Assembly (NCBI GenBank): GCA_036005845.1
Contig: DASYQD010000046.1
Span: forward strand, 1 to 5,545
DNA: 5,545 nt
DNA from: DASYQD01 sp036005845
GTDB taxonomy: Bacteria > Acidobacteriota > Thermoanaerobaculia > Multivoradales > JAIOJS01
Direction: 5' to 3'
Shown: positions 1-5,545 of the stretch, in pieces
How positions within the stretch are numbered: position 1 is the first letter of the stretch
How the letters are laid out: each line of letters begins with the position of its first letter
Program-made: the position numbers and the translations under genes
The notes under the pieces: model-generated
The model's input: only the letters and a program-made list of their open reading frames with translations
Told to the model about the DNA's origin: nothing
The model's database searches: none

Positions 1-134
1 GGCGGCGCCGCGCTGTGGGTCCCCGCCTGCCGGTCGGTATACCACCGTGCTCGCTTCGCTGCGCGCGGTGGGAGCCCTCCGCCCGGCGCGCCCTCTCGCG
101 CGGCGCCGTCGAGCGCAACCGCCTTCGTCGGCGG
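1..134. other. Left-end non-coding stretch with a weak hairpin
   Basis: No supported gene lies here. Downstream of the nuclease stop is a possible hairpin pairing CCACCGTGC (42-50) with GCGCGGTGG (63-71). It has nine pairs including one G-U and a 12-base loop. It is not followed by a T-run on the minus strand, so a terminator role is only possible. An open frame on the plus strand starting at base 47 has an Arg/Ala-rich product with no recognisable domain and runs antisense into the nuclease gene. Confidence 0.3.
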
Positions 135-1139
135 CTACGGCATTGGTTGTGGGCGTTCGAGCCAGTTCGGTAGCTGGATCGCCGCGGATTGCTCCCAGGC
201 GGTGCGGTAGAGGCTGGCGAGGAAGCTCGCGGTGGCGCGATAGCGCTCGGCGGTGAAGACGGTCACCGACGCTGGGACGGCCGGCGCCGGCATGGGCGCA
301 GTCGTTCGTGGTCGCGGGTTGGGCACCAGCGACCGCGTGCCGGGCAGCGACCGGCGGGGAGTCGGGGTTGGCGGCGGCGGTGGGAACGCGCGGCGCAGCG
401 CCGGCTCGAGCGTGTAGACGCGGTCGACGAGCGCGTGGCTTCTTGCGAGCTCCGCCTGGATCGCCGCCCAAACGTCGGGGTAGACCTGAATCGGCAGGTT
501 CTGCGTCGCCTTCGCTTCGTCGAACGGCACGCGCTCGAACAGCCCGTCGACGAGTTGGTGGATGCCGGTCTTCGGCGTCGAGCCGTCGGGCAGGGCGCGG
601 CCGTCGTGGTGGATGGTGGTGTGGAGCGGCTGCTCGAGGTCGCCGGCGTAGTGGGCGAGCCAGCCGGCGTAGACGAGCGCCTTCTGCTGGATGGCGGCGT
701 CGTCGGGGTAGTGGCGGTACTCGGCGAAGGTCATGGTGAGGCGCTGGACGCTCTCGAGCAGGGAGTAGGGGAGGATGCCGACGTTGTTGGGCGCCACCTT
801 GCGGTCGGCGAGCTGTGCGATGAAGGCCCAGCGGTCGGCGGGCAGCGGCATGCCGGCGATGAGCTCCCAGTCGAGATAGTGCTGCGGGTCCTCCGCGGCG
901 CGCAGGGCGACGAGGTTGGGGTCTTTGAAGAGGTCGGGGTCCACCGCCGCCTCGCCGACGCGGAAGGCGCCGTCGCGGAAGAAACGCGGCACCGTGGGCG
1001 GCAGCGCGCGTACCGCGGCGCGAGCGACCTTGGCGTGGCCGACGGTGAACCAGGCGCTCGCTGGTGAAGCGAATGCCACGACGGCGACGAGCAGGGCGCC
1101 GGCGCGCGCGAGGCGGCGAGTCGAAGCTGGCTGCAACAT
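135..1139 (-). CDS. Exported S1/P1-type zinc-dependent nuclease
   Basis: This 334-residue protein is a probable secreted or periplasmic hydrolase of the S1/P1 nuclease family, which cleaves single-stranded nucleic acids and 3'-phosphates with a three-zinc site. A Sec signal peptide is visible: basic start (RRLAR, 8-12), hydrophobic core about 14-24, and cleavage after ASA at 29. Cleavage exposes W30, the zinc-binding N-terminal Trp of the family. Other likely ligands keep P1 nuclease spacing: H35 (W+5), H87 in HYLDW, H163-x3-D167-x5-H173 in LAHYAGDLEQPLH, and H194-x3-D198. The Asp before H87 is one of D67, D69 or D73. The W+5 His and the final Asp separate it from phospholipase C of the same fold. 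Residues 253-290 form a proline-rich low-complexity insert before a final helical region (about 296-320). The ATG at 1139 lacks a strong Shine-Dalgarno sequence. Substrate is inferred from family only. Confidence 0.82.
   Translation of the reverse strand: MLQPASTRRLARAGALLVAVVAFASPASAWFTVGHAKVARAAVRALPPTVPRFFRDGAFRVGEAAVDPDLFKDPNLVALRAAEDPQHYLDWELIAGMPLPADRWAFIAQLADRKVAPNNVGILPYSLLESVQRLTMTFAEYRHYPDDAAIQQKALVYAGWLAHYAGDLEQPLHTTIHHDGRALPDGSTPKTGIHQLVDGLFERVPFDEAKATQNLPIQVYPDVWAAIQAELARSHALVDRVYTLEPALRRAFPPPPPTPTPRRSLPGTRSLVPNPRPRTTAPMPAPAVPASVTVFTAERYRATASFLASLYRTAWEQSAAIQLPNWLERPQPMP
270..383 (-). repeat. Proline-rich insert with an 18-base-period repeat in the nuclease gene
   Basis: These bases encode nuclease residues 253-290, dominated by Pro, Thr, Arg and Ala. 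Within them CAGCGACCG occurs twice on the plus strand, at 327-335 and 345-353, exactly 18 bases apart. That gives an in-frame six-residue echo (RSL at 263-265 and 269-271). The pattern fits expansion by slippage or short tandem duplication in a surface linker. It falls between helical segments and does not touch the predicted zinc ligands, so activity is probably kept. Confidence 0.5.
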
Positions 1140-1149
1140 CGCCGGATCT

Positions 1150-1168
1150 TAGCGATCGGCGATCGCTA
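1150..1168. repeat. Perfect 8-bp inverted repeat between two genes
   Basis: TAGCGATC-GGC-GATCGCTA is a perfect 8-bp stem with a three-base loop. It lies in the 37-base gap between the membrane acyltransferase stop (1177) and the nuclease ATG (1139), its downstream arm ending 10 bases before that ATG. No T-run follows on either strand, so it is not a standard rho-independent terminator. Its position could affect ribosome access to the nuclease start, act as a protein-binding palindrome, or be incidental. Confidence 0.45.
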
Positions 1169-1176
1169 CTCGCGCG

Positions 1177-2373
1177 TCAGAGATAGCTCAGCCACCAGTC
1201 GTCACGCTCGCGTTTGAGCCGCGCGAACCAGCGGCAGAGCGGATACATCGCCAGCACGACGACGGCCCACGCGACGTACACGCCGGGCAGCGGCAGCCCG
1301 TACCAGTCGGGGATCGTCTCCGGCGCCGACGCCGCGAGGATGCGCCGCGGCGCGCCGCCCTGCACCCAGGCGATGCCGATGGCGACGAGGTGCGCGAGGA
1401 AGATGTGGATGACGTAGAAGAAGAGCGGTACCGCGCCGTAGACGGCGAGCCGGTCGGCGACGCGGCCGCGGGCGCGCTCGAGCAGCGCCAGCGCCACGAG
1501 CAGCGGACCCAGCGTCATCAGCAGGAAGTCGAGGGACGGCGGGTACTTCCGGGCGTCGAGGAACGATGCCACGGTGAGCCCCGTCGTGCGCTGCGGCGAC
1601 CAGGGCAGCGGATCGCCGTAGCCGTTCCACGCGCGCACCACGACGAACAGCGCCGTCGCTGCGACCCCGGCGACGACGAGGAAGCGCCGGCGCCGCGGCT
1701 CCTCCCACTCATAGACGGCGGCGAGCGCCCAGCCGAGCGCCATCACCGCCACCCACGGCACCAGCGGGTAGCCGACGAAGAGCTTGCCGGGAATGACGAA
1801 GCCGGGCACGTGCAGCACGTTCCAGAGCGGCGCCCAGGCGCCGAGGTCGGCGGGCTGGATGCCGTCGAGCAGGTTGTGCAGCGCGATCATCAGCAGCGCG
1901 CCGGCGGCGACCACCGCGCGCGGCAGGTGGACGAGCGCCGCCATGACGATCATCGACAGGCCGAGCGCCCACAGCACCAGCGCGAACGCCGGTATGAGGT
2001 CGAAGCCGAGGCGCCAGCCGATCGGCGTGACGACGAGGTCGAGGACGACGAGCCAGACGCCGCGCACCAACAGGAAACGGCTCATTGCTCCGGCGGAGTT
2101 GCCGCGCTGCATCGCCAGGCCGATGCCCATACCGGCGAGCAGCGAGAAGCCCGGCGCGCAGAAGTGCGTCACCCAGCGGGTGGCGAAGAGCCCGACCGTC
2201 GCACGCGACAGGTCCTCGGGCGGGAAGTGCAGCCGCGAGGTGTAGTCGCGCACGTGGTCGAGCGCCATCAGGACCATGATGGCGCCGCGCAGGACGTCGA
2301 CGGAGGCGATGCGCTTGCGGATGCGCGGGACGGTAGCATCGCGACCCGCCGCGCGAGACGGTTCATGTCGCAA
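1177..2373 (-). CDS. DUF1624 / HGSNAT-type multi-pass membrane acyltransferase
   Basis: This 398-residue integral membrane protein matches the family annotated as DUF1624 or heparan-alpha-glucosaminide N-acetyltransferase catalytic domain. The signature RIASVDVLRG is at residues 21-30, followed by MVLMALDHVRDY (33-44) with the conserved Asp-His pair D39/H40. KYPPSLDFLLMTLGP is at 276-290 and FFYVIHIFLAHL at 318-329. About ten hydrophobic segments are visible, roughly at 24-42, 69-88, 100-119, 124-149, 152-168, 191-220, 230-247, 282-298, 311-336 and 361-381. The human relative moves acetyl groups from acetyl-CoA across a membrane to glucosamine. The bacterial substrate is unknown, and acylation of a surface sugar is an inference. 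The start is TTG at 2373, the only standard start codon between the in-frame stop at 2404-2406 and the conserved domain. It has no evident Shine-Dalgarno sequence. The charged C-terminus (RLKRERDDWW) is probably cytoplasmic. Confidence 0.85.
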   Translation of the reverse strand: MRHEPSRAAGRDATVPRIRKRIASVDVLRGAIMVLMALDHVRDYTSRLHFPPEDLSRATVGLFATRWVTHFCAPGFSLLAGMGIGLAMQRGNSAGAMSRFLLVRGVWLVVLDLVVTPIGWRLGFDLIPAFALVLWALGLSMIVMAALVHLPRAVVAAGALLMIALHNLLDGIQPADLGAWAPLWNVLHVPGFVIPGKLFVGYPLVPWVAVMALGWALAAVYEWEEPRRRRFLVVAGVAATALFVVVRAWNGYGDPLPWSPQRTTGLTVASFLDARKYPPSLDFLLMTLGPLLVALALLERARGRVADRLAVYGAVPLFFYVIHIFLAHLVAIGIAWVQGGAPRRILAASAPETIPDWYGLPLPGVYVAWAVVVLAMYPLCRWFARLKRERDDWWLSYL

Positions 2374-2468
2374 GTGGCGGTGCCACGGGGCCGAGCGGTC
2401 GACTCAGCCGTCGTTCGCGACGCACGCGTCATGGCGCGGCGACCGCAGCGCGGCGCACCGTGCGCAGC
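2374..2468. other. 95-base intergenic gap with two small palindromes
   Basis: This gap separates the DUF4301 gene from the membrane acyltransferase gene. It contains a near-perfect inverted repeat, GCGCA-CCG-TGCGC (2453-2465). A second repeat, CAGCCT-A-AGGCTG (2465-2477), spans the DUF4301 stop codon, sharing base 2465 with the first. Neither is followed by a T-run on the minus strand, so they are not convincing intrinsic terminators. I see no clear -35/-10 promoter. The gap is long enough for the two left-hand genes to have their own transcription start, but the sequence does not prove it. Confidence 0.4.
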
Positions 2469-3893
2469 CTAAGGCTGGTGCTCGGGGCGCAACAGGTCGA
2501 AGACCGTCTTCACCGGCGCGAAGGTCTCGGCGGGCACCTCGACGAAGACCGTGTTCCAACCCGCCATGGCGCCGTTCCACAGGCCCGGCCGCTCGAGCGC
2601 CAGCAGGTCGCGCCCGGCGTGCGACTTCCTGGCGATGAAGACGGCACGCTCGTCGACGTGGCGAAGGAGGTCGAAAGGGCGGCCGACGGCGTCGCGGAGG
2701 CCGAGCGCCATCTGCACCGGGTTGAAGTGGGTGGCGCGGGAGAAGACCTCCGCCTGCGCCGCCTCGTCGCCGATCTCGGCGCGCTCTACGATCTGCGGCG
2801 ACGGCTCGCTCTCGCCGCGCTGGACCCAGAACGGACCACCGCCGGGCTCGCCGCGGTTCTCGACGACGCCGCAGACGCGCAGCGGCCGGTCGAGGCGGGC
2901 TTCGAGCGTGAGCTCCACCAGCAGGCCGCCGAGCACCTCCAGCCAGTGCGCGACCAGCTCGTGGGCACGATCGGGCTGCACGTTGTCGACGTTCTTGAGC
3001 AGCACCCAGTGCGCCGGCAGCGCCGCCAGGTTGGCGAGCAACGCGCCATGTCCGCCCGGGCGCAGCAGCAGCGAGCCGTCGTCGTTGCGGAAGGGCTCGC
3101 CGTCGGGCGTGATGGCAAGCGTGTCGGTAGCCGGGTGCTGCACCGAGAAGCCCACCTCGGCGACGATGCCGCGCGCGCGCAGCAGGCGGTCGGCGGCGTC
3201 GGCGAGCTCGGCGGCGAAGCGGTCGCGGGCTTCGGGCGCCACGGTGAAGTGGTAGCGCGCGACGCCCGCTTCGTCGGTCAGCGATCCGGCGCCCTCCCAG
3301 AGGTGCTCCTCGGCGGCGGTGCGCGAGCCGCTGCGGCTGTCGCGGTAGTGATGGAAGGGGATGAGGCCCTTGGGCCGCGACGCCAGGCCGAGGCCGTCGT
3401 CGCCGAGGAGCAGCCGCAGCAGGCGGCGGCCATCGCGCCGCTCCCGCAGCTCGGCGAGCGGCGTGCCGCGCGCGGCACAGACGGCGGCCAGCTCGTCGAA
3501 GAAGGGGAAGCGAGGCAGCTCGCGCCAGAGCCGCTCGAGATCGCGTGCTCCGGCGTCACCCGCCGCCGCACGCCGCGACAGCTCGGCGGGCGTGGGGAAG
3601 GGCTCCTCGTCGAGCAGCGGCAGCAGCGTGCCGAACATCCGGCTCGCCGCGCCGGAGGCGGGCACCAGCTTGATGGCATCGGCGCCCGCGCCGTCGCTCC
3701 GCCAGATCTCACGCAACCTCTTCTGCTCGGCTTCGTCGAGGCGCCGGATGCCGTCGCCGATCGTGCACGGACGCAGCAGGCGCGGCGGCGCCGGCAGCTC
3801 GCGCAGCAGCCGCAGCTGGCGCACCGCTTCGCGCGCGTCGATGCCGCGCGCGGCGAGCTGCTCGTAGTCGGCGGCCGACAGCTCCGCCGTCAA
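2469..3893 (-). CDS. DUF4301 family protein, putative sugar-nucleotidyltransferase-like
   Basis: This 474-residue soluble protein is recognised as DUF4301 from its N-terminal CTIGDGI segment (43-49), VPASGAASRMF (77-87), PKGLIPFHHY (174-183), ARYHFTV (212-218), RPGGHGALLANL (278-289), KNVDNVQPD (300-308) and the C-terminal WNTVFVEVPAETFAPVKT (446-463). I know of no proven function. The motif order resembles UDP-sugar pyrophosphorylases (UGP/UAP type). There a Gly-rich nucleotide loop comes first, then PPGHGD, then an (S)NIDN segment, then a C-terminal EVPRxxFxPVKxxxDLL with its Lys; K462 is the candidate here. A nucleotidyltransferase activity is therefore an inference from remembered motifs. 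The start is TTG at 3893, overlapping the rmlC stop as TTGA, with a weak GGAA seven bases upstream. It is favoured because the N-terminal family region begins at once and the next in-frame Met is residue 86. Length is normal for the family, with no sign of damage. Position after rmlBC supports a role in activated-sugar metabolism. Confidence 0.85.
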   Translation of the reverse strand: MTAELSAADYEQLAARGIDAREAVRQLRLLRELPAPPRLLRPCTIGDGIRRLDEAEQKRLREIWRSDGAGADAIKLVPASGAASRMFGTLLPLLDEEPFPTPAELSRRAAAGDAGARDLERLWRELPRFPFFDELAAVCAARGTPLAELRERRDGRRLLRLLLGDDGLGLASRPKGLIPFHHYRDSRSGSRTAAEEHLWEGAGSLTDEAGVARYHFTVAPEARDRFAAELADAADRLLRARGIVAEVGFSVQHPATDTLAITPDGEPFRNDDGSLLLRPGGHGALLANLAALPAHWVLLKNVDNVQPDRAHELVAHWLEVLGGLLVELTLEARLDRPLRVCGVVENRGEPGGGPFWVQRGESEPSPQIVERAEIGDEAAQAEVFSRATHFNPVQMALGLRDAVGRPFDLLRHVDERAVFIARKSHAGRDLLALERPGLWNGAMAGWNTVFVEVPAETFAPVKTVFDLLRPEHQP

Positions 3894-4447
3894 ACCGGCG
3901 TTCCGAGAAGCTGCGGCTCCACGTCGGCGAGGCGTGGCGCGGCGCGGTCCTTGTCGGAGAGCAGCGGCGGCTCGTCCAGCGGCCAGGCGATGGCGAGCGC
4001 CGGGTCGTCCCAGGCGATGGTGATCTCGTCGTCGCGCTCCCAGAACGTCGTCACCTTGTACTCCACCTGCGCGACGTCCGAGAGCACGCAGAAGCCGTGC
4101 GCGTAGCCGGGCGGCACCCAGATCTGCCGGTGGTTCTCGGCCGAGAGGACGACCCCCACCCAGCGGCGATAGGTGGGCTCGCCGGGCCGGATGTCGACGG
4201 CCACGTCCCAGATCTCGCCTTCGATGACGCGCACCAGCTTGCCCTGCGGGTTGCGCACCTGCGCGTGCAGGCCGCGCAGCGTGCCGCGCCCCGAGCGCGA
4301 GTGGTTGTCCTGCACGAAGCGCTCGGCGATGCCGGCCTCGCGATAGCGGCGCTCGTTGTAGCTCTCGAGGAAGAAGCCGCGCGGATCGCGGTGCACGGTG
4401 GGCTCGACGACCACCACGCCGGGCAGCTCGGTCGGCACGACGCGCAT
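3890..4447 (-). CDS. rmlC: dTDP-4-dehydrorhamnose 3,5-epimerase (RmlC)
   Basis: This 185-residue cupin enzyme epimerises C3 and C5 of the RmlB product, giving dTDP-4-keto-L-rhamnose for reduction by RmlD. Family motifs appear in order: DPRGFFLESY at residues 21-30, QDNHSRSGRGTLRGLH at 46-61 with the catalytic base H61, K70 in NPQGKLVRV, EGEIWDVAVDIR at 76-87, the cupin segment WVPPGYAHGF at 110-119 with H117, and the likely catalytic Tyr Y130 in VEYKVT. The open frame extends to base 4522, but the ATG at 4447 is chosen for three reasons. The protein then starts in family style (MRVVPTELPGV) at the usual length of about 183 residues. A GAGG ribosome-binding site sits seven bases upstream. The longer form would add an Arg/Pro-rich tail overlapping rmlB. 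The stop codon shares four bases with the next gene, indicating translational coupling. Confidence 0.97.
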   Translation of the reverse strand: MRVVPTELPGVVVVEPTVHRDPRGFFLESYNERRYREAGIAERFVQDNHSRSGRGTLRGLHAQVRNPQGKLVRVIEGEIWDVAVDIRPGEPTYRRWVGVVLSAENHRQIWVPPGYAHGFCVLSDVAQVEYKVTTFWERDDEITIAWDDPALAIAWPLDEPPLLSDKDRAAPRLADVEPQLLGTPV

Positions 4448-4454
4448 CGCGGGA

Positions 4455-4458
4455 CCTC
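4455..4458 (-). promoter_or_regulatory. Ribosome-binding site of rmlC
   Basis: The minus strand reads GAGGT (GAGG at 4458-4455) seven bases before the ATG at 4447, inside the 14-base gap after the rmlB stop. This good Shine-Dalgarno match at ideal spacing decides the rmlC start in favour of 4447 over the extended frame to 4522. Confidence 0.75.
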
Positions 4459-4461
4459 GGC

Positions 4462-5544
4462 TCAGGCGTGGACGAGGCCGAGCCGCTCGCGGCGGTAGCC
4501 GCGCGACTGCACTGCCTCGCACCAGTCGAGGTTCGACAAGTACCAGCCGACCGTCTGCACCAGGCCTTCCTCGAAGCGATAGCGCGGCTCCCAGCCGAGC
4601 TCGCGCCGCACCTTGCCGGCGTCGATGGCGTAGCGGCGGTCGTGCCCCGGCCGGTCGGGGACGAAGCGCACGAGCTGGTCGTAGGCGGTGAGCCCCTGCT
4701 CGCGCAGCGCCCGGTTGCCGGCGGCGGGGAGCTTCTCCTCGAGCGCGCTGCAGATCGCCGCCACCACCTGCAGGTTGGTGCGCTCGTTGCCGCCGCCGAG
4801 GTTGTACTTCTCGCCGGGGACGCCCTCGCGCAGCACCAGCAGGATGCCGCGGCAGTGGTCCTCGACGTGCAGCCAGTCGCGCACGTTGCCGCCGTCGCCG
4901 TAGACCGGCAGCCCTTTGCCCTCGGCTGCGTTGAGCACCATCAGCGGGATGAGCTTCTCCGGGAACTGGTAGGGCCCGTAGTTGTTCGAGCAGTTGGTGA
5001 GCAGCGTCGGCAGGCGGTAGGTGTGGAAGTAGGCGCGCACCAGGTGATCGGCCGAAGCCTTCGACGCGGCGTAGGGCGAGTTCGGCGCGTACGGCGTCGT
5101 CTCCGAGAAGAGGCCGTCGGCGCCGAGCGTGCCGTAGACCTCGTCGGTGGAGACGTGGAGGAAGCGGAAGCCCGCGCGGCGCGCGGCGTCGCGGCCGGCG
5201 TGGGCGCGGGCGGCCTCCAGCAGCTCGAACGTGCCGACGACGTTGGTGTGCACGAAGTCGCCGGGGCTCTCGATCGAGCGGTCGACGTGGCTCTCGGCGG
5301 CGAAGTTGACCACCGCGTCGATGTCGTGCTCGCCAAACAGGCGCCGCAGCAGCTCGCGGTCGGCGATGTCGCCGTGAAGGAACCGATAGCGCGGATGCGA
5401 CTCGAGGTCGGCCAGGCTCTCGCGGTGCCCCGCGTAGGTGAGCTTGTCGAGCACCACGACGCGAAGCTCGGTCTCGGCGAGCAGCAACCGCACGAAGTTG
5501 CAGCCGATGAAACCGGCACCGCCGGTGACCAAGACCGTTGTCAT
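4462..5544 (-). CDS. rmlB: dTDP-glucose 4,6-dehydratase (RmlB)
   Basis: This 360-residue cytoplasmic enzyme converts dTDP-glucose to dTDP-4-keto-6-deoxyglucose using bound NAD+, the first committed step towards dTDP-L-rhamnose and other deoxysugars. It is an extended short-chain dehydrogenase. The N-terminal Rossmann motif GGAGFIG is at residues 8-14, and the family signature NFAAESHVDRSI is at about 80-91. The catalytic Thr-Asp-Glu triad is in STDEVYG (T133, D134, E135), and the YxxxK pair is Y158/K162 in SPYAASKASAD. The sugar-nucleotide-binding stretch NCSNNYGPYQFPEKLIP is at 184-200, and PDRPGHDRRYAID is at 296-308. Length and N-terminus match the family, so the gene looks complete although its ATG lies one base from the window edge. 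Its own upstream region is not visible. Residue 15 is Cys where many homologues have Ser (GFIGSN), probably a harmless variation. rmlC follows after 14 bases, which fits an operon. Confidence 0.97.
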   Translation of the reverse strand: MTTVLVTGGAGFIGCNFVRLLLAETELRVVVLDKLTYAGHRESLADLESHPRYRFLHGDIADRELLRRLFGEHDIDAVVNFAAESHVDRSIESPGDFVHTNVVGTFELLEAARAHAGRDAARRAGFRFLHVSTDEVYGTLGADGLFSETTPYAPNSPYAASKASADHLVRAYFHTYRLPTLLTNCSNNYGPYQFPEKLIPLMVLNAAEGKGLPVYGDGGNVRDWLHVEDHCRGILLVLREGVPGEKYNLGGGNERTNLQVVAAICSALEEKLPAAGNRALREQGLTAYDQLVRFVPDRPGHDRRYAIDAGKVRRELGWEPRYRFEEGLVQTVGWYLSNLDWCEAVQSRGYRRERLGLVHA

Positions 5545-5545
5545 T

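Noticed and set aside
42..71. Rho-independent terminator after the nuclease gene
   Set aside because: The stem includes a G-U pair and a 12-base loop, and no T-run follows on the minus strand, so it is noted only as a weak hairpin.
85..92. GGCGCGCC palindrome
   Set aside because: Short GC-only palindromes are expected by chance at this base composition.
189..1067. A 292-codon open frame on the plus strand
   Set aside because: It lies opposite the nuclease gene, whose signal peptide and zinc ligands are clear. The antisense product has no family features.
2364..2366. ATG as the start of the membrane acyltransferase
   Set aside because: It is out of frame with the conserved SVDVLRG domain and gives a Ser/Ala/Arg-rich shadow product.
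1390..2472. A 360-codon open frame on the plus strand
   Set aside because: It is antisense to the membrane acyltransferase gene, and its His/Arg/Asp/Glu-rich product mirrors hydrophobic codons of the real gene. No recognisable motif.
2460..4106. A 548-codon open frame on the plus strand
   Set aside because: It is antisense to the DUF4301 and rmlC genes, rich in Arg/Ala/Glu/Gln with no domain, and is the expected result of high GC content at codon third positions.
3890..4522. Longer 210-residue form of RmlC
   Set aside because: The extra 25 residues are low-complexity Arg/Pro/Ala, overlap the rmlB end, and are not in the family. A ribosome-binding site supports the start at 4447.

Overview
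The window comes from a very GC-rich bacterial genome (roughly 70% G+C by eye). All five recognisable genes lie on the minus strand, so transcription runs from base 5545 towards base 1. The lineage cannot be fixed from sequence alone. A high-GC Gram-negative, such as a deltaproteobacterial or Binatota-like lineage, is a guess based on base composition, an exported S1/P1-type nuclease and a DUF4301 protein.

In transcription order, the right half is a compact sugar-nucleotide cluster. It begins with rmlB (dTDP-glucose 4,6-dehydratase, complete, starting one base inside the window edge). After 14 bases comes rmlC (dTDP-4-dehydrorhamnose 3,5-epimerase). A DUF4301-family gene overlaps rmlC by four bases at a TTG start. 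RmlB and RmlC carry out two successive steps from dTDP-glucose towards dTDP-L-rhamnose. rmlA and rmlD are not in the window. The DUF4301 protein has no established function that I know of. Its motif order resembles the UDP-sugar pyrophosphorylase (UDPGP) fold family, so it may be an uncharacterised sugar-1-phosphate nucleotidyltransferase. This is the most interesting point in the window.

The left half holds two genes after a 95-base gap. The first is a roughly ten-helix membrane protein of the DUF1624 / heparan-alpha-glucosaminide N-acetyltransferase catalytic family, a probable acyltransferase. The second, 37 bases further on, is an exported zinc-dependent nuclease of the S1/P1 family with an unusual proline-rich insert near its C-terminus. 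A perfect 8-bp hairpin lies between these two genes. Bases 1-134 hold no supported gene.

The first three genes probably form one transcriptional unit for activated deoxysugar supply. The membrane acyltransferase could modify a surface glycan, but that link rests only on proximity. I see no tRNA, rRNA, CRISPR array, insertion sequence or convincing rho-independent terminator. The long plus-strand open frames are antisense shadows of the real genes.
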